Shown: positions 32,708 to 40,868 of the stretch, piece by piece
How positions within the stretch are numbered: position 1 is the first letter of the stretch
How the letters are laid out: each line of letters begins with the position of its first letter
The notes under the pieces: generated by a model
The model's input: only the letters and a program-made list of their open reading frames with translations
Told to the model about the DNA's origin: nothing
Databases searched by the model: none
Position numbers and translations under genes: made by a program
DNA from: Euryarchaeota archaeon TMED192
GTDB lineage: Archaea > Thermoplasmatota > Poseidoniia > Poseidoniales > Thalassarchaeaceae
DNA: 60,440 nt
Assembly (NCBI GenBank): GCA_002170775.2
Contig: NHIP02000003.1
Coordinates: forward strand, 48,931-109,370
Direction: 5' to 3'

Positions 32708-33853
32708 ATGAGCAAGACTGAAATCGTCGAGGGCTACTCTCCAAACTTCGAAGGCTGGGTTCAAGAGTTCCATGAATGGCAAAATAGAATTGGATTCGAT
32801 CCTGCTTGGCTTGGAGATTATCGATTTGAAATTAGATTCGATTGGATTTCCGCTGGAGACAGTATCGAATTTGGAGATTTTGAGGGAATGCCGAAGTGGA
32901 GTCGCAGGATGCAGATACCCCAGCAAAACATCCGAGATGCTATCATCTCAATGATTAGCGTCCAGGGAGACACAGAGTTTGCCTCCGTGGAACAGCAAAA
33001 TCATCTTCTTGCCACTGCGCCGACTGAGTATGATCGAAAATCTGCTCTGAGAATAATGTGTGAGGAGCAGCGTCATGGTTGGCAGATGGCCTATCTTCTC
33101 TGCACCTACTTCGGTGAACAGGGAGTTCGTGAGGCGGCCAAATTACTGGAAAGAAATGCACAGGACGGAACAAGGCTTCTGGGTTCATTCAATGCTCCAA
33201 TCGATCACTGGCTCGACTTCTTCTGTTTTACCCATTTCATTGATCGAGATGGGAAGTATCAACTGAAGATGCTGTCCACCAGCTCTTTCCAACCCCTAGC
33301 AGCATCAATGGGCCCGATGCTTAAGGAAGAGTCCTTTCACCTCGGAACAGGAGCGAATGGTCTCAGAAGAATAGTCAAGGCAGGCGTTATCCCGACTACA
33401 TTCCTTCAGAAATATATCAACAAGTGGGTCAGCACAGGTCTCGACCTCTTCGGCACTGATGAGTCTACTTCGGCGCAATGGGCGTATGTATACGGAGTAA
33501 AGGGCAGGTACGATGAGCGAGAATCTGATGAGGATGCGGATAGAGACCATCTGAATGAAGCCAGCCGTGGGCTGTACTTTGACGAAATCAGATCTGAGAT
33601 GGCTCGCATAAGTAAAGGCCGACCAGAGGGAGATCCGGAGCTTTACCTCCCCTCGGATAAATTCAACCGTGGGATTGGGAAGTATTCTGGAAAATTATAC
33701 ACTGTAATGGGCGAAGATTTCGAAGGCAGTGAGGAAGAATACGCCGAATATCTTGCAGGAGTCCTGCCATCTGACGAAGATGAGCGGAAGCTGGTGGAAG
33801 AATACATGGCTCCTGGCGTAGAGTGGATACAGTACCGAGAGTCGAAGGAGTAA
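32708..33853 (+). CDS. BoxB-like (benzoyl-CoA epoxidase) diiron oxygenase
   Basis: 381 residues from ATG 32708; a TTG at 32678 is an alternative. The diiron ligand set of BoxB is visible in order: VQGDTEFASVEQQNHLLATA, then EEQRHGWQM, FIDRDGKYQL and KEESFH. The flanking text closely follows bacterial BoxB, the benzoyl-CoA 2,3-epoxidase oxygenase. The protein is about 90 residues shorter than typical BoxB, mostly at the C-terminus. A role oxygenating an aromatic or other acyl-CoA thioester is inferred. The reductase BoxA is not adjacent; the CysJ-like protein 13 kb away is a distant possibility. It is flanked by a crotonase and a helical protein. Confidence 0.82.
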   Translation: MSKTEIVEGYSPNFEGWVQEFHEWQNRIGFDPAWLGDYRFEIRFDWISAGDSIEFGDFEGMPKWSRRMQIPQQNIRDAIISMISVQGDTEFASVEQQNHLLATAPTEYDRKSALRIMCEEQRHGWQMAYLLCTYFGEQGVREAAKLLERNAQDGTRLLGSFNAPIDHWLDFFCFTHFIDRDGKYQLKMLSTSSFQPLAASMGPMLKEESFHLGTGANGLRRIVKAGVIPTTFLQKYINKWVSTGLDLFGTDESTSAQWAYVYGVKGRYDERESDEDADRDHLNEASRGLYFDEIRSEMARISKGRPEGDPELYLPSDKFNRGIGKYSGKLYTVMGEDFEGSEEEYAEYLAGVLPSDEDERKLVEEYMAPGVEWIQYRESKE

Positions 33854-33879
33854 CTCTCTCTTCCAGAAGGTGATTAATT

Positions 33880-34443
33880 ATGCAAACTCATGCTCTCCTA
33901 AATGTTGACAGGAACCTACTCTTGCCTTTCTTCGAAAGGGTTCCAGAACTCTTTGATAGACATCACAACGATCCACAGTCAAATCCAGAAATGTACGAAG
34001 AGCTCCTGTACAGGATTCACAGGCCGCTCTCGGGCGACATGCTCGATATGATCGATGATTGGATGGGGCTTGAACCCAGAAGGTTGAATCAGGATCAGGA
34101 TTTGATGCTGAGACTCTTTCTTTTAGCAATCAAATATCCCGACACCCTGCTGTTGGAGAGTCTAGATGACATAATCACAGAAGACGTTCGAAGGATATCG
34201 GCATACCTGCATTTCACCAGCCACACATACACGATATGGGACCAGGACACGCGGAAGGGACTGAAGCTACTAGGCTTCGATATCCCAGATACCCAGAAAG
34301 CTGACCCATTCATCTATGGGGCATATGTTGGAACCATCGAGCTGATCAAGGATTTAGCACCCTTCACATGCTTCCTTGAGCATGATGTGCCTCGCCAACG
34401 TCTGTTTCAGGCGGCCATAGCACAGTATGGCCGAGAAGCCTGA
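33880..34443 (+). CDS. Hypothetical helical protein linked to BoxB-like gene
   Basis: 187 residues, predicted mostly helical, with no recognised family. The middle carries ISAYLHFTSHTYTIWDQDTR followed by KGLKLLGFDIP. No signal peptide, Cys cluster or cofactor motif is apparent. It starts 26 bp after the BoxB-like stop with an AGAAGGTG ribosome-binding sequence nearby, so it is very likely cotranslated from the same mRNA. It precedes the 3-hydroxyacyl-CoA dehydrogenase by 26 bp. A partner or accessory of the oxygenase is the simplest guess from position alone. Confidence 0.8.
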   Translation: MQTHALLNVDRNLLLPFFERVPELFDRHHNDPQSNPEMYEELLYRIHRPLSGDMLDMIDDWMGLEPRRLNQDQDLMLRLFLLAIKYPDTLLLESLDDIITEDVRRISAYLHFTSHTYTIWDQDTRKGLKLLGFDIPDTQKADPFIYGAYVGTIELIKDLAPFTCFLEHDVPRQRLFQAAIAQYGREA

Positions 34444-34469
34444 AGTCCTAGCCATGGTGTTGCAAGCAC

Positions 34470-35366
34470 ATGGATGACAGCCCGATACGCGTAGTCGGAG
34501 TAATTGGCGCGGGCACAATGGGGGCTGGAATTGCTCAGGTGTGTTCCCAGATAGGCTGGGAAGTACGACTTCACGATGCACTGCCAGGGGGAGTTGAAGC
34601 AGGCATACTTCGTATTGAAGAATTCTGGTCAAAGGGCATTCAAAAAGGAAAAACTGATGCAAATATGGTTGAAAAATGGAGGATGAATATTATTCCATCT
34701 AGCCTTGAAGAGGCCGTCATGAGAAGTGATTTGGTTATTGAAGCGGTTCCGGAGAGGATGGATCTGAAAAGCGATATTTTCGGATCTCTTGATCGTTTGG
34801 CTAGGGAGGACGCCATTCTTGCGACTAACACCTCTAGCCTGAGTGTGAAAGAAATCTCAAAATCGACTCAGAAACCTGAGAGGGTTGTTGGGATGCACTT
34901 TTTCAACCCTGTACCCCTAATGCCGCTTGTAGAAATCATACGCCATGATGGAATCTCCAAGAGGGCGGTGGATATTGCAAAATTTGCAGCGGATAAGATG
35001 GGTAAATCTTCAATCGTAGTGAACGACGTTCCTGGTTTTGCGACTAGTCGTCTTGGGGTTGTGCTTGGAAATGAGGCGATTAGAATGCTTGCAGAAGGTG
35101 TTGCTTCTGCATCAGATATTGATACAGCCATGAAGCTAGGATATCGTCATCCGATGGGTCCGTTAGAGCTATCAGATCTTGTTGGGCTTGATGTTCGAAG
35201 GGATATTCTAAACGGTTTGGCAGAATCTTTCAAAGACGACTCGTATCGCCCCCATCCTCTGCTGAATCGACTCGTTGACGCAGGAGACCTTGGGAAGAAA
35301 ACTGGACGAGGCATATACGAATGGGATACGGGCGAGAAGAGAGACAGAGACGATCTTGGTACGTGA
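34470..35366 (+). CDS. 3-hydroxyacyl-CoA dehydrogenase
   Basis: 298 residues. The NAD fold VVGVIGAGTMGAGIAQVCSQ is followed by DLVIEAVPERMDLK, ILATNTSSLSV, the catalytic GMHFFNPVPLMPLVEI histidine-glutamate region, and VNDVPGFATSRLGV. This is the single-domain type (like 3-hydroxybutyryl-CoA dehydrogenase or PaaH). It oxidises a 3-hydroxyacyl-CoA to the 3-oxo form. It sits in the rightward run after the BoxB-like oxygenase, consistent with later beta-oxidation of a ring-opened CoA thioester. Confidence 0.93.
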   Translation: MDDSPIRVVGVIGAGTMGAGIAQVCSQIGWEVRLHDALPGGVEAGILRIEEFWSKGIQKGKTDANMVEKWRMNIIPSSLEEAVMRSDLVIEAVPERMDLKSDIFGSLDRLAREDAILATNTSSLSVKEISKSTQKPERVVGMHFFNPVPLMPLVEIIRHDGISKRAVDIAKFAADKMGKSSIVVNDVPGFATSRLGVVLGNEAIRMLAEGVASASDIDTAMKLGYRHPMGPLELSDLVGLDVRRDILNGLAESFKDDSYRPHPLLNRLVDAGDLGKKTGRGIYEWDTGEKRDRDDLGT

Positions 35367-35371
35367 TTCTA

Positions 35372-36142
35372 ATGACTTTGGAAGGGATGACGGTTCTAGT
35401 GACTGGGGGAGCAGGCGGTATAGGTCAAGCGATATGCCGACACCTCGCAAAGCAGGGGAGCAGGGTAATCGTCCATTATCACACATCGAAAGCCGAAGCT
35501 GAAAATCTGGCTGGAGAAATAGATGGAATTGCTATCCATGCAGACCTCAGAAAAAAGGATGAGGTTGACAAAATGTTCATTCGAATCGAAGAGGAAATAG
35601 GATTGTTGCAATGCTGTGTCGCCAACGCGGGAGTGTACCCTCCTGAACCTATGCCCATATGGGAAATCTCTGAGGATCGATGGAATTCTACACTCGAGTC
35701 CAATCTCGGAGTTACCGTATTAACGGCACAGGGCTTTCTCAGGGGTGCGATAACTAGTGGCAAAGGCAGTCTTGTGTTAATCGGGTCTACAGCGGGGGTT
35801 CATGGGGAAAGGGGGCACTCAGATTATGCAACTGCGAAGGGCGCAATTACGAGTGGCCTTCTCCGAACCCTCAAAAACGATGTTTCAGGAACTTCGATCA
35901 GAGTAAATGCAGTAGCTCCGGGTTGGACCCTCACAGATTCTAAAATCGAATCGGGCATTGATAGGGAGATTGCCAGCAGTGCAATGCGGACAATGTCGAT
36001 GAAGAAGCTTGCATCTCCTGAAGATGTTGCTGGGGCAGTGGCATTTCTCCTTTCAGATGTGGCTAGCGGTCACATCTCTGGACAGGTGATTGAGGTTTCA
36101 GGGGGAATGGAAGGAAGAGTGATACCCGGGCCTGGTGAATGA
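35372..36142 (+). CDS. Short-chain dehydrogenase in the oxygenase cluster
   Basis: 256 residues from ATG 35372, 5 bp after the HADH stop. The upstream open frame overlapping HADH is discarded. Motifs are TVLVTGGAGGIGQAICRHLA, NAGVYPPEP, a catalytic Ser in LIGSTAG, YATAK (YxxxK) and AVAPGWTLTDS. It resembles FabG-like 3-oxoacyl reductases. In this context it may act on an acyl-CoA or a cyclic diol. Its end overlaps the SemiSWEET start by 8 bp, so the run is tightly coupled. Confidence 0.92.
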   Translation: MTLEGMTVLVTGGAGGIGQAICRHLAKQGSRVIVHYHTSKAEAENLAGEIDGIAIHADLRKKDEVDKMFIRIEEEIGLLQCCVANAGVYPPEPMPIWEISEDRWNSTLESNLGVTVLTAQGFLRGAITSGKGSLVLIGSTAGVHGERGHSDYATAKGAITSGLLRTLKNDVSGTSIRVNAVAPGWTLTDSKIESGIDREIASSAMRTMSMKKLASPEDVAGAVAFLLSDVASGHISGQVIEVSGGMEGRVIPGPGE

Positions 36143-36416
36143 AATGGCCGCCCTTTGGATTGAGTTAATTGGACTGTTCGCAGGTATACTTGGAGTTATT
36201 GCATGGATACCACAGATCAAAGAAGTCTGGGTTTTGAAAAGACATGAAGGGATCTCGATACCAACTTTTGTTCTGGTGGCAACAGCGTTAGTTGCTTGGC
36301 TAATCTATGGTATTCTAGTTGAGTCTCCCTCGATTATTCTGGCTAATTTGGCAGCATTGTCGTGCATTTCCAGCATAATAGTTGGCGTCTTGCGATTAAG
36401 ACATCTTCAGACATGA
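36135..36416 (+). CDS. SemiSWEET-type PQ-loop transporter
   Basis: 93 residues in three helices, about 10-28, 41-60 and 66-87. The hallmark WIPQIKEVWVLKRHEGISIPTF holds the PQ pair and the conserved GIS turn of MtN3/SemiSWEET proteins, which dimerise to move sugars. It overlaps the SDR stop by 8 bp, so it is part of the rightward unit, the only transporter in it. Substrate is not deducible. Its end is one base from the convergent crotonase stop at 36417. Confidence 0.85.
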   Translation: MNEMAALWIELIGLFAGILGVIAWIPQIKEVWVLKRHEGISIPTFVLVATALVAWLIYGILVESPSIILANLAALSCISSIIVGVLRLRHLQT

Positions 36417-37202
36417 TCATTGGTTGAAATCTGGGTCTCGTTTCTCAAGGAACGACCTTACTCCCTCCTTGAACTCTGGAGTCAGTGCGGAGGCAACCAT
36501 CAACTGACGCTCAAATTCGAGTTGTGTTTCGAAGAAAGTTGTTGAAGAAGCGTCAAGAAGTTGCTTGGTGCCCCTCCTGCTGCTTTCAGACCATGAGCCC
36601 CATCTATCAGCAACTTGTATCGATCTTTGAATGAGTTCGTCCTCATTGACAACCTCATCCACAGCGCCTTTCTCTTGTGCTGTCTGACCGTCCCATACCG
36701 AGTTCTCGAAGAAGAATTTCCTTGCCGTTTGTTGCCCTACTAATCTTGGAAGGAGCCAGGTCGTGCCCCCGTCCGGAGATAGCCCGAGTCTGAAAAACGA
36801 GGCGGCGAGTTTCGCATTTGGTACGCATATCCTGTAATCCATGCTGAGTGCTAATCCTAGGCCACCTCCTGCTACAGCGCCGTTAATCGCTCCTATGAAT
36901 GCCGTAGAAGATCTCCTTATGCGAAGGAGTAGAGGGTGTAGATGCCCCGTCATAGCCTCGACCATATCTCCAATCGAACCATCGTCAATCGCTTCATCGA
37001 ACTTATCTACTGGTCCACCCGCAGAGAAAAACCTCCCTGTTCCCGTGAGTATCACTGAATCAGTGCTTTCGTCTTGGATTAGGCCGTCTATTGTATCGAT
37101 TAGATGTTCTATTGTACCAGAAGAAAATGTATCCTTCGATGCAGACTCAGAGAAGGTAACTAGAGCAGTTCTTTGGCTCGGGCGATCTACTGAGAGGACC
37201 AT
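36417..37202 (-). CDS. Enoyl-CoA hydratase/isomerase family protein
   Basis: 261 residues from ATG 37202. The open frame continues to 37859 but that portion is antisense to the aldehyde dehydrogenase. Crotonase motifs are ILTGTGRFFSAGGPVDKFDE and INGAVAGGGLGLALSMDYR, and LGLSPDGGTTWLLPRLVG. In place of the first catalytic Glu (GGGLELA) it has GGGLGLA, and GLSPDGG replaces the second glutamate region, as in isomerase-type PaaG-like members. Hydratase activity is therefore doubtful. It is divergent from the aldehyde dehydrogenase gene across 70 bp. Confidence 0.88.
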   Translation of the reverse strand: MVLSVDRPSQRTALVTFSESASKDTFSSGTIEHLIDTIDGLIQDESTDSVILTGTGRFFSAGGPVDKFDEAIDDGSIGDMVEAMTGHLHPLLLRIRRSSTAFIGAINGAVAGGGLGLALSMDYRICVPNAKLAASFFRLGLSPDGGTTWLLPRLVGQQTARKFFFENSVWDGQTAQEKGAVDEVVNEDELIQRSIQVADRWGSWSESSRRGTKQLLDASSTTFFETQLEFERQLMVASALTPEFKEGVRSFLEKRDPDFNQ

Positions 37203-37272
37203 GGTGGGGCACAGAAGGCAACACGTATGAACTCCATGAATGTGATAAGTGACTGTCGGGTGTGGACCCATT

Positions 37273-38697
37273 ATGCACAGAGACATGTTGTACATTGGAG
37301 GATCGTGGACTGAATCCCAGGGAGAAGGCCGGATATCCGTGGAGAATCCAGCAACGGGAGATATTATTGGAAGTGTTCCTGAGGGTACTTTAGAGGATGC
37401 AGATACAGCCGTATTGGCTGCCAGAGAGGCTTTTGAAGGGTGGTCTAATTCTCCAATAGAAGAAAGAATCAGGGTGTTGAATTCCCTCTCAGAATCTTTC
37501 AAAACTCGTACCAATGAACTGGCTGAACTCATAACAAAGGAAGTTGGCACGCCCATTGAATATTCGAAAATGGCAATGGTCGGCACTCCCCGTGTTGTTA
37601 CACGGTCATATGCAAAATTGCTTGAGTCGTACAAATGGGAGGAGGAAATACGAAATTCAACGATAGTCAGAGAGCCTGTCGGGGTCTGTGCATTCATCAC
37701 TCCGTGGAATTTCCCATTGCACCAAATAATTGGCAAGGTTGCTCCGGCTATTGCGGCAGGATGCACAATGGTCCTAAAACCATCAAAAGAAGCCCCACTT
37801 AATGCATTCATACTCGCTGAGATGCTCGACGAGATAGGTCTTCCGAAGGGTGTCTTCAACCTTGTAAGCGGGTATGGGTCTACGGTTGGGTCGCATCTTG
37901 CATCTCATCCAGAAGTAGACATGGTCTCATTTACGGGATCTACGGCTGCTGGAGTGAGAGTTTCTCAAGCAGCGGCTGAGAGTGTCAAACGTGTTACCCT
38001 TGAACTTGGAGGAAAGAGCGCAAATGTCGTCCTAGAAGATGGAAACGGGATCAGAGCAGCGAAGAACGCGATCGGTGCATGCTTTGCAAACTCTGGACAG
38101 ACATGCTCCGCACTAACTCGACTTATCGTTCCAGAATCGATCTTGAAAGATATCATTCCAGTCATATCTGAGCGAGTTGACGGGTATAAGCCGGGGGATC
38201 CCATGGATCCTAAAACGAAATGCGGTCCGATGGTATCGGCGAATCAACAAGAGAGTGTACTTGGCTACATACGAAGCGGTATCGAAGAGGGTGCTATTCT
38301 GGTAGCTGGTGGGTCGGATCTGATCGAGGGTCTCGAATCCGGGTATTTCGTCAGACCTACTGCATTCATGAATGTTGAACCAAACATGAAAATCTGGAAA
38401 GAGGAGATTTTTGGACCAGTGCTTTGTATTGCATCCTATTCATCAGAGGATGAGGCTCTTTCCCTAGCGAATGACTCAGAGTATGGGCTATCAGGAGGGG
38501 TTTGGTCAGAGGATACCGATCGTGCTATCGCATTCGCCAAGAGGATGCGAACTGGTCAAGTCAGTGTGAATGGTGGTCCCTTCAATATCAGTGCGCCCTT
38601 CGGAGGTTACAAAAAATCGGGTAATGGTCGAGAGCTTGGGATCCATGGTTTTGAGGAGTTCTTGGAAATCAAATCAATCCAGAAGCCGATCAAGTGA
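37273..38697 (+). CDS. NAD(P)-dependent aldehyde dehydrogenase
   Basis: 474 residues. FITPWNFPLHQIIGKVAPAI holds the catalytic-region Asn, KPSKEAP the cofactor site, VSFTGSTAAG the nucleotide loop, LELGGKSAN the general-base Glu, and NSGQTCSA the nucleophilic Cys. The frame is open from a GTG at 37249; ATG 37273 fits the family start better. It oxidises aldehydes to acids. It sits beside the crotonase at the end of the BoxB-like cluster, where Box pathways use BoxD, also an aldehyde dehydrogenase, for a dehydroadipyl-CoA semialdehyde. This parallel is inference. Confidence 0.92.
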   Translation: MHRDMLYIGGSWTESQGEGRISVENPATGDIIGSVPEGTLEDADTAVLAAREAFEGWSNSPIEERIRVLNSLSESFKTRTNELAELITKEVGTPIEYSKMAMVGTPRVVTRSYAKLLESYKWEEEIRNSTIVREPVGVCAFITPWNFPLHQIIGKVAPAIAAGCTMVLKPSKEAPLNAFILAEMLDEIGLPKGVFNLVSGYGSTVGSHLASHPEVDMVSFTGSTAAGVRVSQAAAESVKRVTLELGGKSANVVLEDGNGIRAAKNAIGACFANSGQTCSALTRLIVPESILKDIIPVISERVDGYKPGDPMDPKTKCGPMVSANQQESVLGYIRSGIEEGAILVAGGSDLIEGLESGYFVRPTAFMNVEPNMKIWKEEIFGPVLCIASYSSEDEALSLANDSEYGLSGGVWSEDTDRAIAFAKRMRTGQVSVNGGPFNISAPFGGYKKSGNGRELGIHGFEEFLEIKSIQKPIK

Positions 38698-38719
38698 TTG
38701 CTATGAATGTGATGTTGCG

Positions 38720-39538
38720 TCACTTTGAGATGCAATAAGGACAATGCTCTCCAACTATGTAGTCGGGGGATTGCTGCTGGTCTTGTGATAATGGTTCTCG
38801 GCATTTGAAACACATTTCGACTTTGGACTCACGGAGATTGTGGTCGACGGCGACTCTCTGATCAAAGACGAAGCAATCACCATTCCAATGCAATTCACCG
38901 TATTCTTGAAGATATGCGAGAATCCCCCCATCCAATTGGCGCACGTCCTCAAACCCAGCATTCAGCATAACGGCTGAAGCCTTCTCACATCGGATTCCAC
39001 CCGTGCAATACATCACGAAGGTCTTCGATTTATACTCCTCTGGCAATGTTTCTATGGCTTCGGGGAAGTTTCTGAAAGACTGGATATCCAGATCTATGGC
39101 GCCTTCAAATGAGCCTATACGGGTCTCGTAATCATTTCTAGTGTCTAAGATCACAATGTCTTCGTCATCATCCAGCATACGCTTGAACTCGGTTGGAGAT
39201 ATGTGCGGACCCGTGAAATCAGAGGGCCTGATATCATCCAATCCCAGTGATATGATCTCCCTCTTCCGTTTGACCAGCATCCTCCTGAATGGTTGATAAT
39301 CGGTATAGCTTGTTTTCAGATCTATCCCTATGAATCGCTCATCCAATTCCAGGTACTGAAGAAAGGCGTCGACTGAGGGCTGGGTGCCTGCGAGGTAGAA
39401 ATTAATTCCATTTTGACTGAGAAGTATGGAGCCTTTGAGATTAAGCTTCAAGCACTGTTCGAGCATTGGGTCTCGGATATTGTTCCTATCTGGGAGATCG
39501 ACGAATCGATATCCTGCAATGTTCACGATCGTATCCAA
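38720..39538 (-). CDS. trhO: tRNA uridine 5-hydroxylase TrhO (rhodanese domain)
   Basis: 272 residues. The N-terminal acylphosphatase-like domain has GSILLSQNGINFYLAG, and the rhodanese domain has ILDTRNDYETRIGSFEGA and the active loop MYCTGGIRCEKAS. A C-terminal four-cysteine motif (CFKC ... CPYC) matches TrhO/YceA. TrhO makes 5-hydroxyuridine at tRNA position 34 in an oxygen-dependent way. It is best known from bacteria, so an archaeal copy is of some interest. It converges on the aldehyde dehydrogenase gene, 22 bp apart. Confidence 0.92.
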   Translation of the reverse strand: MDTIVNIAGYRFVDLPDRNNIRDPMLEQCLKLNLKGSILLSQNGINFYLAGTQPSVDAFLQYLELDERFIGIDLKTSYTDYQPFRRMLVKRKREIISLGLDDIRPSDFTGPHISPTEFKRMLDDDEDIVILDTRNDYETRIGSFEGAIDLDIQSFRNFPEAIETLPEEYKSKTFVMYCTGGIRCEKASAVMLNAGFEDVRQLDGGILAYLQEYGELHWNGDCFVFDQRVAVDHNLRESKVEMCFKCREPLSQDQQQSPDYIVGEHCPYCISK

Positions 39539-39608
39539 GAGTAAAACCTCGATTCATCATCAAGCGAATGCTTTCTTCATACTCGGCGAGTCGAAACTCA
39601 GTTATCGT

Positions 39609-40688
39609 CTAATCGACGTATTCGATATTCTGGGTAGCGCACCATGCGGGCGCGCTTACTGGATTACATCTACTAGGCGTCCCCCCTGGTATCTCGACCC
39701 AATACTCGATTGATTCGACTTTTGCGGGATAATCCGTAGAAATGCTGTGTGCCCCAGAGGATAACGCTGCTTCCAGCCTGAATGTGTCGTTGTTATCAGC
39801 CTCTTCTCCGCCACTATCTGCTCTCGTACGCACGATATACCCCTCAGCAACCAATTGCTCGATCTCATCTCCATCGTCGATTGGATCAGTCATTGAGAAT
39901 ATCGCATGTGCCTGAGAAGGGGAGTCGTCTTGAGAGGTGAACATAGGAAACATACTACCCATCGGAAAGTGATCCTGAAGGTAGATTTCCCTCATGCCAC
40001 CAGTGGCAAGCAATACGAAGATAGCTTTGCCGCGACTATCCTCCAGCAAAGGCCAGCCCTCGTTGGCCAGGGCGTCACTGAGCAATGGATAATCTCCCAG
40101 GATATCTGCTGGAGTTATTGTCTTATTTCGAGGCCAGAATTGTGCTATCTCCGACTCTATCTCATCCAATATTCCAGACATTTGCACTGTTGTTGTTATC
40201 CCCATGCTCTGTTCTGGCCAGTCTTTCGGTTCTATCCAAATGAAAGCTGTATGGTGATTCGGATTGGCATTGGACCATTTGAGAAGCGTATTCATACAGT
40301 TTTCAAAAGTAGGGCAAGTGGTCCCAGAATCGTACTGGTTGTGATATACCCGGAGGCCGTTTCTAATATCCCACCACACATCAATCTCAAACTGTCTTAC
40401 CCCTAGCTGGGAAGCCTGAACATCGAGCTCCTCGTGAGTGTACATGTATTCCCGGGTGGGAGATACAAGTGGCTCGACGTGATACGAATTGTGAGTGCCT
40501 TTCATCTGTATGTGATTAATTCGCAATGGCCCTTCTGAATCTTGGTTTTCGGAAAAATCCGATCTGCTCCCTGAGTTATCGAGGCAACCGGAAAAGGGGG
40601 TTAACAGCATCATAAGAGTGATTGTTGCAACTCGCAGGCTTGCCCTGAATGTCATTGAATCAGTCTCTGGATCTCCGATGAAATTCAT
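39609..40688 (-). CDS. PI-PLC-like lipoprotein (Ca2+-dependent phospholipase C type)
   Basis: 359 residues. A hydrophobic N-terminus ends in LTPFSGC, a lipobox-like site, so the mature protein is probably lipid-anchored outside the membrane. The catalytic domain begins MKGTHNSYH and continues FEIDVWWD and FIWIEPKDWPEQ, matching the Ca2+-dependent phosphoinositide phospholipase C family. It may cleave archaetidylinositol or another phosphodiester lipid. The ATG at 40688 overlaps the RHH stop in an ATGA; an inner ATG at 40655 is an alternative. It is last in a leftward SPFH-RHH-PLC unit. Confidence 0.82.
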   Translation of the reverse strand: MNFIGDPETDSMTFRASLRVATITLMMLLTPFSGCLDNSGSRSDFSENQDSEGPLRINHIQMKGTHNSYHVEPLVSPTREYMYTHEELDVQASQLGVRQFEIDVWWDIRNGLRVYHNQYDSGTTCPTFENCMNTLLKWSNANPNHHTAFIWIEPKDWPEQSMGITTTVQMSGILDEIESEIAQFWPRNKTITPADILGDYPLLSDALANEGWPLLEDSRGKAIFVLLATGGMREIYLQDHFPMGSMFPMFTSQDDSPSQAHAIFSMTDPIDDGDEIEQLVAEGYIVRTRADSGGEEADNNDTFRLEAALSSGAHSISTDYPAKVESIEYWVEIPGGTPSRCNPVSAPAWCATQNIEYVD

Positions 40689-40825
40689 CTTCTGCTTTCC
40701 TCTATTGCCTTTCTCAGTATGAATTCGATATGGGCGTTAATTGATCTCATATCGTCCTTGGCCCAAACCTTGAGTTTTTCATGTAATAAGGGGTCTAGCC
40801 TAAGTAAGATTTTCTTTTTGTCCAA
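40685..40825 (-). CDS. Arc-like ribbon-helix-helix protein (46 aa)
   Basis: A short ORF from a TTG at 40825, with a run of seven Gs a few bases upstream as ribosome-binding site. The protein reads MDKKKILLRLDPLLHEKLK, followed by VWAKDDMRSINAHIEFILRK. That is a beta strand (KILLRLD), helix A and helix B with the conserved SxNxxIEFxLRKA end of Arc-type RHH proteins. Arc-type RHH dimers bind DNA with the strand. It lies 43 bp after the SPFH gene, and its TGA overlaps the PI-PLC-like ATG, so all three are coupled. It is probably the regulator of this unit or a membrane-linked partner. Target is not known. Confidence 0.8.
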   Translation of the reverse strand: MDKKKILLRLDPLLHEKLKVWAKDDMRSINAHIEFILRKAIEESRR

Positions 40826-40868
40826 GAAACCCCCCCATACCTCTCAATATCAGTTTTGACAGGGCCAA

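Noticed and set aside
37203-37859. 5' extension of the minus-strand crotonase frame
   Set aside because: It is antisense to the well-conserved aldehyde dehydrogenase, and the crotonase domain starts exactly at ATG 37202.
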